DNA from: Adiantum capillus-veneris
Taxonomy: Eukaryota; Streptophyta; Polypodiopsida; Polypodiales; Pteridaceae
Reading direction: 5' to 3'
NCBI GenBank assembly: GCA_014529385.2
Contig: CM043962.1
Span: 123,120,470-123,184,469 of the forward strand
DNA: 64,000 nucleotides
The notes beneath the pieces were generated by a model. The model made no database searches. It saw only the letters and a list, made by a program, of their open reading frames with translations, and was not told the origin of the DNA. Shown here piece after piece: positions 43,050 to 58,110 of this stretch (positions are counted from its first letter, which is position 1; each line of letters begins with the position of its first letter). A program made the position numbers and the translations under genes.

Positions 43050-43808
43050 CTAATCAATTCCTCTCTTGTACAATACCCCTGCAATTACTCTGTAAGGTTT
43101 GCTTCTTAATGCTAATCTTTTTCTTTGATCCTTAGTCATTGCTTCAGGTAACACCCCTTCAATGAAAAACTGAAGCATGTCTTCATACCAATCCCCTGAC
43201 TGCTCTATCACTTGAACTAAAAACAACTCTGCATCAGGTACTCCTGAGGAATCAAACTCACATGTTTCCAATCTACTAAGATAGTCATTTAAAACATGAA
43301 GTCTCCCAGGAGTATGTATTACCACATAGTCAAATTCCTGCAAGAGAAATATCCATCTGGCCAAACTTCCTGATAAATGTGGTTTGTTCACCAAATAGAT
43401 AAGAGCCTGATGATCTACGTGGAAGATTACCTTATTGCCTAAAAGGTAATGCCTAAATTTTTGCAATGCATAGATCACTCCCAAGCATTCCCTCTCTGTA
43501 ACTGTGTAATTCTTTTCTATAGGTATCAGTACCCTGCTTGCATAGTAAATTGGTCTAAACCAACCTCGTCTGGTTTCTTGCATCAATGCTGCACCTACTG
43601 CCACATGAGATGCATCCACAAAAATGTGGAATGGTAAATTCCAATCAGAAACAATTAAAATTGGTGCTACAGTTAACATCTTTAGAATCCTAAATGCTCT
43701 TCCGTGCTCTTCTCCCCATTCAAATATTGCATCCTTCTTTGTAAGCTTTGTTAGTGGTGTGGAGACATGTGCTAAATATCTCCAAAATCGGTTATGCCAC
43801 TTCACCAT
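43050..43808 (-). pseudogene. pol: Gypsy RNase H and integrase zinc-binding lead-in
   Basis: An open 252-codon frame contains the RT thumb/connection (YLAHVSTPLTKLTKKDAIFE) and RNase H motifs FHIFVDASHVAVGAALMQE, ASRVLIPIEKNYTVTERECL, KFRHYLLGNKVIFHVDHQAL and a GRLHVLNDYLSRL end. It is an RT_RNaseH-type domain, complete in length, with the catalytic Asp in VDAS and Glu in TERE present. This is the best preserved domain of the element. It ends at a TAG at 43050. Confidence 0.9.
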
Positions 43809-43958
43809 ACCAAAATCCTACTCAATTGCTTAATTGTCCTTGGTTCTGGCGCTTTACTGATTGCTTCCACCTTCCTTGGATCTATAGATACTCCTTCTTT
43901 AGATATTACATGTCGCACACTTGGCTGGATTCAGTGACAATCTGAATTCTCTGCATTT

Positions 43959-44842
43959 CTAAAAACACAACCTCAAGTGCTCAAGATGCTCCTGCTTCTT
44001 TTTAGAAACACTAAAATCATTCAAAAACACCCTCATAAATGTTGTAAGGAATTCAGCAAACACACGCTGTACCACCTTCTGAAATGTTGGTGGAGAATTC
44101 TTTAAGCCAAATGTCATCACATTGCTAGCATAAACTCCCCACTCAGTGACAAAAGTTGTTTTATCCCTATCTTCAAGTGCCATTAAGATCTGGTTGTATC
44201 CACTAAAGCCATCCAGAAAACTATAAATCTCATGTCAATCTACTACATCCAATAGTGTATCACAAAAAGGTAATGGAAATGGATCAGTCACTGTTGCAAC
44301 ATTCAATTTCCTGTAATCTACACACACCCTGATCTCTCCATTCTTCTTGGGAACTAGAACAATTGGTGACAACGAAGTAACCTCATCCAATGGGTAAATG
44401 AAACCCACAGCCACTAGTTTATCATCTCCTCTTTAACCTGTTTGGCATGGTTAGGATTCATCTTGTATCTTTGTTGTACAACTAGAACTACATCTGCTTT
44501 CAAGTTAATTTTGTGTCGACAAAGGCTAGCATCTACTCCCTTCATTTCTATATATTCGCATGCAAAAAAATATTTGAATTCTAACAACAACTCCTTCAGT
44601 TTCTCCCTAAACTCCTCATCCAATTCTGCTGACACTCTCGCTGTTTGTGGTTCCTCCTGAGTGTTCAGGTTCAGTTCTTGTAGTTCATCATGAGTGACCC
44701 TAGCAGTTCTTTCCATCTGATGTACAAAAGCTCTTTCTGCCTGCTTTACTGCTTCAATGGCTTCTAATTCTTCTTTGTTTCTAATCTGCAAAGTTTTCAA
44801 ACTTATTACCCAATTTGGTAGTTGATTGCTTACGGTGAGCAA
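43959..44842 (-). pseudogene. pol: Gypsy reverse transcriptase; YxDD box reads FLND
   Basis: The N-terminal part (44842-44414) ends with QQRYKMNPNHAKQVKEEMIN. The fingers region follows around 44380-44280 (SPIVLVPKKNGEIRVCVDYR, KLN). 44183-43959 holds FVTEWGVYASNVMTFGLKNS, PPTFQKVVQRVF and the catalytic box as VFLNDFSV. Related plant elements have FLDDFSV, so the first of the paired aspartates is Asn (AAT for GAT). Stops and frame changes separate the pieces. Confidence 0.9.
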
Positions 44843-45401
44843 TCAATGCCTCTTGAGTCAAAGACTTCAACCCATTATCTTGATGTTTCAAAACATACTT
44901 AGTTGCTATCTTTTGCACATCCACTTCAAAAATAGGTACCACTGATGAATTGGTTCTCAGTAATTTTTCTTCTACATCCTCTCCAATTTCTTTTACCATG
45001 TTCAGTCCCTCTGCATGTAGTGCCCTGAAACCTGGTGGTATTACCTTTCTGGCATCCATTTGCATTCTGTCTTCTTCTTTCCTCTTTTGATCACAATGGA
45101 GTCTACTCCCCGTTAACTGCTTTACTCTTGCTGCTCTTAACCATGGTGTTCCCAACATTATTGGATAATAATGAAGAGGTTCTTCCAACGTGAGTACTAC
45201 AAAGTTGGCTACAAACTGCAGTCCCCCAACAAAGATCTGCAAATTCCTCAAAATTTCCAAAGGTTGAACTCCCCTCTGGTATGCCATTTTCACCTGAAAA
45301 GGAGCTGGATCCCACTTCAGGAGATTCAAACGTTTGCAGGTTGACTCCGGGATGATATTAACTCCTGATCCCCCATCCAAGAGAACATTGAGGAAAAACA
45401 C
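44843..45401 (-). pseudogene. pol: Gypsy aspartic protease
   Basis: The minus-strand frame begins MFFLNVLLDGGSGVNIIPES, the D-G-G active-site loop of plant Gypsy proteases with the Asp intact. HYYPIMLGTPWLRAARVKQL lies about 75 residues later. A long linker precedes RT. Confidence 0.85.
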
Positions 45402-46246
45402 CTTTCCAATGGAGGCCCAACTACTGGTACTTTGTAATCAACATCCAAAGGTTGAACTTCAAGTTCCCCACAAATAGTTTCCTCAGTATACATTCCGGTT
45501 ACTTGATTCTTTCATGTTACTTCCTTAGTAAGCCTTTTTAATAGTTGTTGTGAAAATGAAGGTACCAGCGTCAACATTTGCTTTACTGTGATGGTTATCG
45601 GAGTTGTCAACAAAGCATCATAAAATTCATCACCACCAACTGTTCTTGCAGTACAATTGGAATGTGTCCTAAAGTCCTTCTTCCTTGATCATCCAATGAT
45701 CTTATAACAAAATTCCAATCCTCATGTGGTACACCCCCTCTTTGAGAGTCTTGCACTTCCTTGAGTGCCCTTGTCCTTACTGCTTTTTGATCTTTCTAGT
45801 TCAAATTTTTTGGGTTGTCCACTTCTTCTAAGGTGGATTTCCAACCTTAGCCTTAGCCATAGTGACTACCATGGCATTAGTACATCCACTGGGTTTTGTA
45901 ATATCCTCAATTAGGATACAAGCTGTACAGTCACAATTATGATGCTTAAGTGTTTCCTGAGCAAGGTTGCTCTCCTGTACCTCTGATCAGTTTTGTATTT
46001 CTCTTTTACAAAAATCTTCTTGTTTCTCAATCCATTCCACCAACACTACCATATTAGCTTCACCTGGAGGTCTCTGTTGCTGCTGAGGTGGAGGTTGTTG
46101 ATTTTGTTCCTGAGGCTTGTTAATATTATTATTATTGTTATTGTTGTACCTGATGATAGGAATGCCTCTATCATTTCTATGTCTACACCACAGTTCATAA
46201 TCAGGACTTGTCTATGTCCTACTACTCCACAGTAATTGCATTGCAA
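45402..46246 (-). pseudogene. Gag-protease linker, decayed
   Basis: Only short broken frames are seen on the minus strand, including CNYCGVVGHR (half of a zinc knuckle) at about 46210-46243. The remaining sequence is where the Gag-protease linker would be. Confidence 0.5.
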
Positions 46247-47170
46247 CTATTGCATATTTTTTTGACCTTTGTTCTGGTATCCCCAATTATTTTGGTTTTG
46301 AAACCTTCTTTGAGGTGCAGGTCCCTGATATCTTCTGTTAGCACCCTGAGGAGCTACCACATGTACAGCTGCCTCCCTCATTTTTTGAGTAATATACTTA
46401 GGTCTTCTTCCCCTGAAATTTGGATTATAATAACAGTTTTCATATTCATGACCAAATCTTTGACACACCTGCCGATACGATTTTCCTAACATTCCAAACT
46501 AATTCATTCCAATTGTCTCTAACTTTTCTTGGATGATTTTGTTGAGTGAATCTGCACTTACTACTTCCATTTCTTGCTTCTTTTCATTTTCTTGCTTACC
46601 CTTATCTTTCTTCTGCTTCTTCTTTTCTTCTTCTTCTTTTCTGACCAATCTTCCTCCTTAGTATCAGTTTCTTTCTCAGTATCCCAATCCAAATCTTCAT
46701 CTTCTGACTCTGACTCTTCTGACTCTGATTCTGAATCCTCAGTCTTCTTCTTCTTCTTTTCCTTTAGTTCTACCTTACCTCCATATCTTCTTTCAGCTCT
46801 TGAAGCTGCTTCCACCAACTCAGTAAAATCTTGTGCATTTGCTAATGGGGGTCTCCCTACTGCACTTCTGAACTCCTTTTTGAGTCCCTTACAAAAATAG
46901 TCTCTTAATTGCTGCATAGAAGGCTGTTGTGCTGCCTCCAATCTATTATTCAAGTTTTTGAACTTCTATGCATAATCTTCAACGCATAATCTTCAACCAA
47001 CAAATCTTTCTGCTTCAATTTCCTCAACTTCTTCAAAATGTCTTCAGGTGTTTTATCCTCCGTGAACCTTAATAAAAATCTCTGCCTAATCAGCAAAAGC
47101 TACCATGCCATACTGCAATCCATGGCCTTATCCTGCAGTGTTGTTGCAAAATGCTCTTTCTTCACTACAT
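46247..47170 (-). pseudogene. gag: Gypsy Gag
   Basis: From about 47170 downwards the minus strand gives VVKKEHFATTLQDKAMDC, LLRFTEDKTPEDILKKLRKL, KQKDLLVEDYA and RLEAAQQPSMQQLRDYFCKG, the standard retrotransposon-gag helices. A highly charged Lys/Glu/Asp/Ser stretch (46780-46600) and an incomplete zinc-knuckle region (CQRFGHEYENC) follow. Stops and frameshifts are frequent. The N-terminus of Gag is missing because the sequence changes to another element's pol at about 47170-47200. Confidence 0.85.
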
Positions 47171-47681
47171 CCGGATGTAACACCTCATAACCACTTGCAG
47201 ATCACTGACCATACCAAGTCCTTCCCTTTTCGTCGTGGTATAATTCTTTTCCATTGTGTTCAACTGCTTACTAGCATATGAGGTGGGAAAATCCACAGTT
47301 CCCTCCCCCAATTGTGTCAATATGCTACCAATAGAAAATTTTTAAGCATCAACATACACATAAATTTTTTTATTCCAGTTTGGAGTCTTCAAAATTGGTG
47401 TTGCGGACAAAGCTTGTTTAAGGTTCTTAAATGACTCTTCACACTTATCGGTCTCAACAAACTAAGTGAAAAGGCCATAAATGGGTTCAGCAATGACAAC
47501 GTACATGTAGATAAATCTACGATAATACCCACAATTTCCCATAAATGCTTGAAATTCCTTAACATTCATTGGTCTAGGCATTGTAGAAATTACTCTCACT
47601 TTTTTCATATCAGTTGCAGTGCCAGTTTTTGAGACAATATGTCGGAGAATCTTGGCTTGTCTCAAAAACTGACCATAGCGC
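47171..47681 (-). pseudogene. pol: RT/RNase H shard of another Gypsy element
   Basis: The minus strand encodes ILRHIVSKTGTATDMKKVRV, MPRPMNVKEFQAFMGNCGYY and RRFIYMYVVIAEPIYGLF, the RT end. It continues NLKQALSATPILKTPNWNKK, FPTSYASKQLNTMEKNYTTT and KREGLGMV, the RNase H start. It stops abruptly at the LTR of the 47.7-58.1 kb element on one side and at the gag of the 39-47 kb Gypsy on the other. The RT portion expected beyond the LTR element is not seen at 58106 onward. Confidence 0.85.
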
Positions 47682-50162
<2,481 letters not shown>

Positions 50163-50185
50163 TTAGCCGTCCCCTTTTGGCTAGA
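50163..50185 (-). other. Polypurine tract of the pol-less element
   Basis: On the minus strand AAAAGGGGACGGCTAA directly precedes the TGATAGCC start of the 3' LTR. Confidence 0.6.
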
Positions 50186-50221
50186 GGCATTCATGTCTCT
50201 GGCCCTGACTTTGATTCTTCT

Positions 50222-50665
50222 TCAGCTGATCTGTAGAAGCCGATATTGAGTTGCCTTCTGAACTAGCCATTCCATTTGGCCATTGGTGAGATTTTTGGGA
50301 TATTCATGAATCTGCAACAGGTCCGGGTGATAGCCCGTTCCTTGGAATAGTGTCGGTTGATTAAATGGGAAGCCCATGGCTTCCAGAACTTTGTGCCAGT
50401 GTCCTCCTAGATCCCAAGTGAAAAATAGGATCATTGTCTGAAGTGTCCGAACAATAAAATTTGCATGCCAAATAAGCCCAAATTTGTAACCACGAGTAGC
50501 GAGAGGGGAAATGAGCATCTTGGCTCCTGCAAAGACAGAACTGAAAATTATGATTCCCAAGAGTGTACCAAGAATCCACCATATATGGCCGCCTTGTTGG
50601 TGTGGTGAGCTCCTGTTGTCTTCAGAATCTTGCTTACTGTCGCGATTGGAAAAACTTACAAGCAT
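50222..50665 (-). CDS. Small membrane-anchored ORF at the envelope position
   Basis: 147 codons (MLVSFSNRDSKQDSEDNRSS...) end only about 60 bp from the 3' LTR. A hydrophilic N-terminus of about 27 residues precedes one strongly hydrophobic helix (IWWILGTLLGIIIFSSVFAG, about residues 28-47). About 95 residues rich in aromatic and His residues follow, including MILFFTWDLGGHWHKVLEAM. Position and a single membrane span are reminiscent of envelope-like ORFs of some plant LTR elements. The internal ORFs of the 24-37 kb array also end in a Trp-led hydrophobic helix, followed by a comparable FDLGDSTDFQKQIHYGW segment. The similarity is by eye only. No signal peptide or known family is recognised. 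Confidence 0.5.
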   Translation of the reverse strand: MLVSFSNRDSKQDSEDNRSSPHQQGGHIWWILGTLLGIIIFSSVFAGAKMLISPLATRGYKFGLIWHANFIVRTLQTMILFFTWDLGGHWHKVLEAMGFPFNQPTLFQGTGYHPDLLQIHEYPKNLTNGQMEWLVQKATQYRLLQIS

Positions 50666-51612
50666 ATGTTAGTGGGTACGCCGGGACGGACGATGGAGCA
50701 CAGCGAGAACACAAACCAACAAACTGTCAATCCGAGGATGTAGCTGACCTGACTAGGGCATGGAGGCAATCTCTGGGTTGTCAACCCTGAGCTAGACACT
50801 AACAACACTCTACAATCACTAATCCTACCACAACACTACCATAAAGCAAAGAAATAGACAATGCATCCTACGAAACAGTACAAGCTCGAAACAGTCTCAA
50901 ATCATATCGGAATGACTCGAAATCGGAGGGCAAGACTCATAAGGACATATCCTATATGGCCAAACACCTAAACCCTGAAAACCATAACTGTAAGACCTCT
51001 AATCGCTGTCGTGATAGGCTCAAAACAGTAATTTCCAAAGTGTCTGGAACTGATCTACAAAGACATCAACACGAAGAGCTTCTCGCTCTGATTCTAACGA
51101 CTACTTGATCATTCAAAACGGATGTCGTTTGAGGTACTTACGACCAAATATAGCTCGTAGCAGGCGGGCTCGCGATGTGGTCCTCGGCTTGCATTGCTTT
51201 CGTCGACTCGGAGAGCTCCTCGATGCTAACACGCTCCTACTTTCATGTTTGCAATGTGATTAGTGTGCGCGACGGTGTGTGTGCGTGAAGCTCACTACCC
51301 TGTGCTGCAGAACCCACGAATGTATATTAATTGAGATAACGTAATGTGTTTTTTTTTTACAAAGCCTTAGGTTTCAGCTTATATACAAAGCCTTCAAACC
51401 TAATGTCTGGCCAAATGACCTAAATTGTCCCTAGGCTTCTACAGAGCTTAATTACAAGAAACTGAGTTGGCTTTACTTATTATACAAGCATCTGCGGCCA
51501 AAGTACAAGTGCCGACTTAAAATATGAGGTTCCCGTAAACATTACAAAAGTGGCCGTAATGGCTCAAAATAATAATAACGGGATATTCGATGATGTCCAT
51601 GAACTCGTATCT
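50666..51612. other. Interior of pol-less element, no supported gene
   Basis: No coding sequence is supported in this 0.95-kb stretch between the two minus-strand coding regions. Confidence 0.45.
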
Positions 51613-52407
51613 TCATGTTGCAGCATCCATCTTCATCTTCATTACTTCATCACCATCTTCATGTGGAATCTTTACAAAATCTTTGAGGGATCTTAATGGA
51701 ATCTTTATGGAAACGTTGTTTAAAGGGCGTCCTTTCAACAACATACCATGCATCTCTTGGGTGTGCTCAAACATGTCAGTTGTCTTTTTTGATGCTAATA
51801 GTAAGCCACCTACCTTGCGGCTTAAATACAAGCGTGATTCACTTACCTCTCTCCAAAGAGAGGATGCACTATTTGTAAAAAAATGCACCAAATTGGGAAT
51901 GAAACCTTCATTCTTGCATTCTATCAGCCTTTTGTCTATCCATGTCTCCTTAACTCTTATCTCCATGCTGATCTTACCTCTATATGTTATAGCGGCTAGC
52001 CATAGCCGTAGGTCTGATGCATCCCATGCAAACACAATGCTCTGTTGTGGAGGAGTTTGGAACATCCTTAAAAGGTTGGCAACATATTGATCATCAAAAT
52101 TACTCTGAACATCCTTACATAAACTAGAGGCATTACCCATCTCCAAGTTTATAACACCTTTCAGTAGACTAGAGGCATTACCCATCTCTAAGTCTACGAC
52201 CTTGCACAATAAAGTCTTGCTCGGCTACCAAGCCCTTGGAGCAATATCCAACTCCGAACCTTCAGTCATACTTACCTCTTCGTTATGGTCCTCTAGTGAA
52301 ACTTCCTTGATGCAAGATTCCTTTAGCTTGCTACATTTTCCTTGGTCCATGCTGGTGCACGGGCTTCTGTTTTCAAAGCCCTCCCCTTTGCTTGATATGT
52401 TGTCCAT
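51613..52407 (-). pseudogene. Continuation of the gag frame, unknown domain
   Basis: Two pieces (52407-52225 and 52209-51613) lie in the same reading frame as the Gag pieces at 53598-52411. A duplicated short motif (LEMGNASSL, twice within about 30 residues) precedes a 160-residue region (NFDDQYVANLLRMFQTPPQQ, LRLWLAAITYRGKISMEIRV). This region is not recognised. It could be the remaining part of a long Gag-type polyprotein. Confidence 0.45.
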
Positions 52408-52410
52408 CTT

Positions 52411-53767
52411 TTACAAAGCCTTGCTAGCAGGTCGGTCTTCCTCTTCTCTTGTTTCTTCCATGCTCTTTGCATTCCTCTTACTCTGACGAGGCCTGACCAA
52501 CACCCTACGCCTTCTTACCCTTACTGCCCAATGCTGTCGATTGATCGCTTTGGTGCCTGTTTCATCTAGGGTTAAAGATGTACTCTCATTTGTAACACAA
52601 TTTTCTTGACTTACCTCCCCCACTGGGGTAGCATATTTTGATTCTTTAACCTCTTGTTCCACGGCTTTAGTCCTTTGAACAAACTTCTCCCTTGATCCTT
52701 CTTCTGTTATCTTCATCTTGACCTCTTTTGCAAGAGCAATGATACTTGGTGTGTGGGTACCAATTGGTGGTGGGCGTAGGATGAGTGTAAGTGGTGATTG
52801 TGGCGGTGGTTGCATTGGTGGCTGTAGGAATTGAACTGGTGGGGCTAGTTGTGGTTGCACGGCTGGTGGTGGGATTTGAACAGGTGAGATTGGTTTCCTG
52901 GGAGGAGGTGGTCTTGCCCTCGATGGAGAGATCTGATTCTGTCTCCCTCATCTATTGAAATTCTGCCTTCTTGGATGTGGGCAGTAGTACATGCCATGGC
53001 CGTCTTCCCCGCAATTATAGCAGTGGTATTCTTGGTTTTGCCTTCGTTGTCCTCTTCCTTGTTCTGGATTTCTGACAGGTGCATGTCCTTGTTGCACCGG
53101 ATGCACAGATAAACTCTCGAGTTGGGTAGTGATGCGACTCAGCAGGTCTTGCTGCCCTTCTGATGCCTCTTGTGGTTGGGCTCTATGAACGGCTGTTGCA
53201 GTCACTGGGGTTAGTCAGGCTGAGCTTGATTTCTCTGACTCATTAACTCTTGCTTGCATGTGCAGCTTCTTGTCTTTAAGGCGGGCTACTTCTACTGCTA
53301 ACTCATATGTTGTAGGAAACCTTCCCTTCACCTTCTCTTTAGGCGGCGACCACAGGCCAGCAATGAAACTGTCCTTCTTTAGGAAATTAGGTGCTCCTTC
53401 ACCTTCATCCAGTGAGGCAACCCATCTCTCCCACAAATCCACAAACTTGGACTCATAGGTGGCATACTCTAGCAGACCTCCCTGCTTTAATTCCGTCAGT
53501 AGCTGCCATAGCTTCTCCGAGGTTGTGCCTCCACCAAACCTCTTCACAAAGGCAGCACTAGTACATCCGATGCATTCTTGGTAGCTTGGGCAAACCATTG
53601 TACCAAGACTTGGCCTCCACCTTCATCAGTAGAGGAAAAATTCAAAGCCGTGAGTCGTCATCATCCTTGTCGGAAACCACACAAGCGATGTCGAAATCAT
53701 CCAGAAAGTCGGTGGTGACGTCTTCTCCCTTCTTTCCACTGAACGTGGGGAAAGAAACACTTGCCAT
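52411..53767 (-). pseudogene. gag: Gag of the pol-less element
   Basis: The start at 53767 (MASVSFPTFSGKKGEDVTTD) is the same family as 29347. It is followed by a retrotransposon-gag core in 53598-53215 (AAFVKRFGGGTTSEKLWQLL, FVDLWERWVASLDEGEGAPN, DSFIAGLWSP). 53205-52948 holds one zinc knuckle (CYNCGEDGHGMYYC). 52860-52411 is Pro-rich, then basic (RVRRRRVLVRPRQSKRN). A frameshift lies between 53767 and 53598. From 53598 on, the pieces share one frame broken by TGA (53215), TGA (52948) and TAA (about 52411). No protease motif follows. Confidence 0.8.
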
Positions 53768-53769
53768 GG

Positions 53770-54500
53770 TAGTAACTCAAGAAATTACAAGCCTTTATTT
53801 TTTATAAATATTAATACAGTAGCGACTCATAGCAGCTTTTTACAGGGTTGGGTGGATAGATTAAAACACGATAAAGAATGGATCGCAAAGCTAGAACAGA
53901 ATAAAGATGCTTACGTCAAAAGAGTGGTAATAATCCAGAAGGGGCAAGATGATGGGATGTGGAGATCTCAGGATTTCATCAAGCATCTCGGCTTTGAATA
54001 AGAAAACAACATTTGCTGGTAGAATATCTTCCTATCAATATACACGTTTACATGCATGTGTTGCAAGAAATGAAAAGGAAATACTTTTGGCCTATTGTTA
54101 TTATCCATGTCGGGTGTAGGGCAAGGATCTTGACCACTAGGGTTGCGTACCTCAGGTGTTGACGAGGTGACACCTTCACCACATGCTCCTACCTCTTGTA
54201 GAAATCTGCACAATCCTCCACATTAGGTTCAAAATAGAATGGGCGAGAAGAGTCTACCTCAATGGGCTTTCCATTCTGCATGCGACAACGGCGCTAGGGT
54301 GGTCGAACTTCATTTGAACTTCCCAGGCCTAAAGAGAGTGTAGGCCCACTTGCGTCCACCAAATGCTTTAGGCTTCCGGACTTAGACTTTGTGGTTGATG
54401 TAGTTCTCAGACCATTAGAGAGAAAAAACTTGGTGCTACATAAAATCTGACTATCGTGAGAGTGCCGCAGTTTTCAAAAGCAAAACTCACCGTTCTTTCT
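53770..54500. other. Leader of the pol-less element
   Basis: Untranslated-looking stretch between the small zinc-knuckle ORF and gag. Its gag-proximal about 100 bp match the sequence upstream of the gag start at 29347. Confidence 0.5.
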
Positions 54501-54746
54501 TCACTTCCTCTGTTGGCACTCATTGATAGAATGCTTTGGTTGACAGCAGTGATGGCACTTCATAGCCTTCCCACCTGATGCTCTCAACTTGTGGTTAGCA
54601 CGAGCAATACGAGATGGAGAGTTTACCTCTTGGATGTTTACGCTGGTGTATTCTGGCAGCAGCACTTCGATGAAGGCGGTTAGTGCTTCTCTAGTCTCTT
54701 CCTCCTCCATTCTCCAATTAGAGAATTCCTTCAGCCATTCGTCCAT
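54501..54746 (-). CDS. Small ORF with zinc knuckle, next to the PBS
   Basis: 81 codons (MDEWLKEFSNWRMEEEETRE...) end in CHHCCQPKHSINECQQRK, a CX2CX4HX4C zinc knuckle. It lies within about 75 bp of the 5' LTR and is separate from, and upstream of, the main Gag, which has its own knuckle. It may be a relic of a Gag C-terminus from another element or a separate leader protein. It is intact but short. Confidence 0.45.
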   Translation of the reverse strand: MDEWLKEFSNWRMEEEETREALTAFIEVLLPEYTSVNIQEVNSPSRIARANHKLRASGGKAMKCHHCCQPKHSINECQQRK

Positions 54747-54804
54747 GATTGATGAGGTGCATTGCTTTAAACATTATAAACTGAAGGTTTCTTAGAAGCC
54801 CTCT

Positions 54805-54821
54805 TCAGTGGGGGTGCCAAA
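54805..54821 (-). other. PBS-like sequence of the pol-less element
   Basis: TTTGGCACCCCCACTGAAG (minus strand) follows the 5' LTR directly. The start TGGCACCCC fits the CCA-end complement of a tRNA, but the matching tRNA is not identified. Confidence 0.55.
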
Positions 54822-58105
<3,284 letters not shown>

Positions 58106-58110
58106 GTGCT

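Larger units (their letters stand above)
39161..47170 (-). mobile_element. Decayed Gypsy element (gag-PR-RT-RH-IN plus extra ORF), minus strand
   Basis: Gag (47170-46247), protease (45401-44781), RT (44842-43959), RNase H (43808-43050) and integrase (42875-41953) occur in Gypsy order on the minus strand. A long downstream coding region (41886-39590) follows. No LTR pair could be found. The gag end is joined directly to another element's RNase H fragment near 47170, so the 5' LTR is gone. 39161-39589 may be the 3' LTR or 3' untranslated region. Many stops and frameshifts, plus lost catalytic residues, show an old copy. The extra 3' ORF would suit an Athila/Tat-like lineage. Confidence 0.8.

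Noticed and set aside
50667-50804. TGTTAGTG...CACTAACA inverted ends suggesting a 138-bp insertion
   Set aside because: Flanking bases GCATA and ACACT do not match, and 138 bp is too short for an LTR; probably chance.
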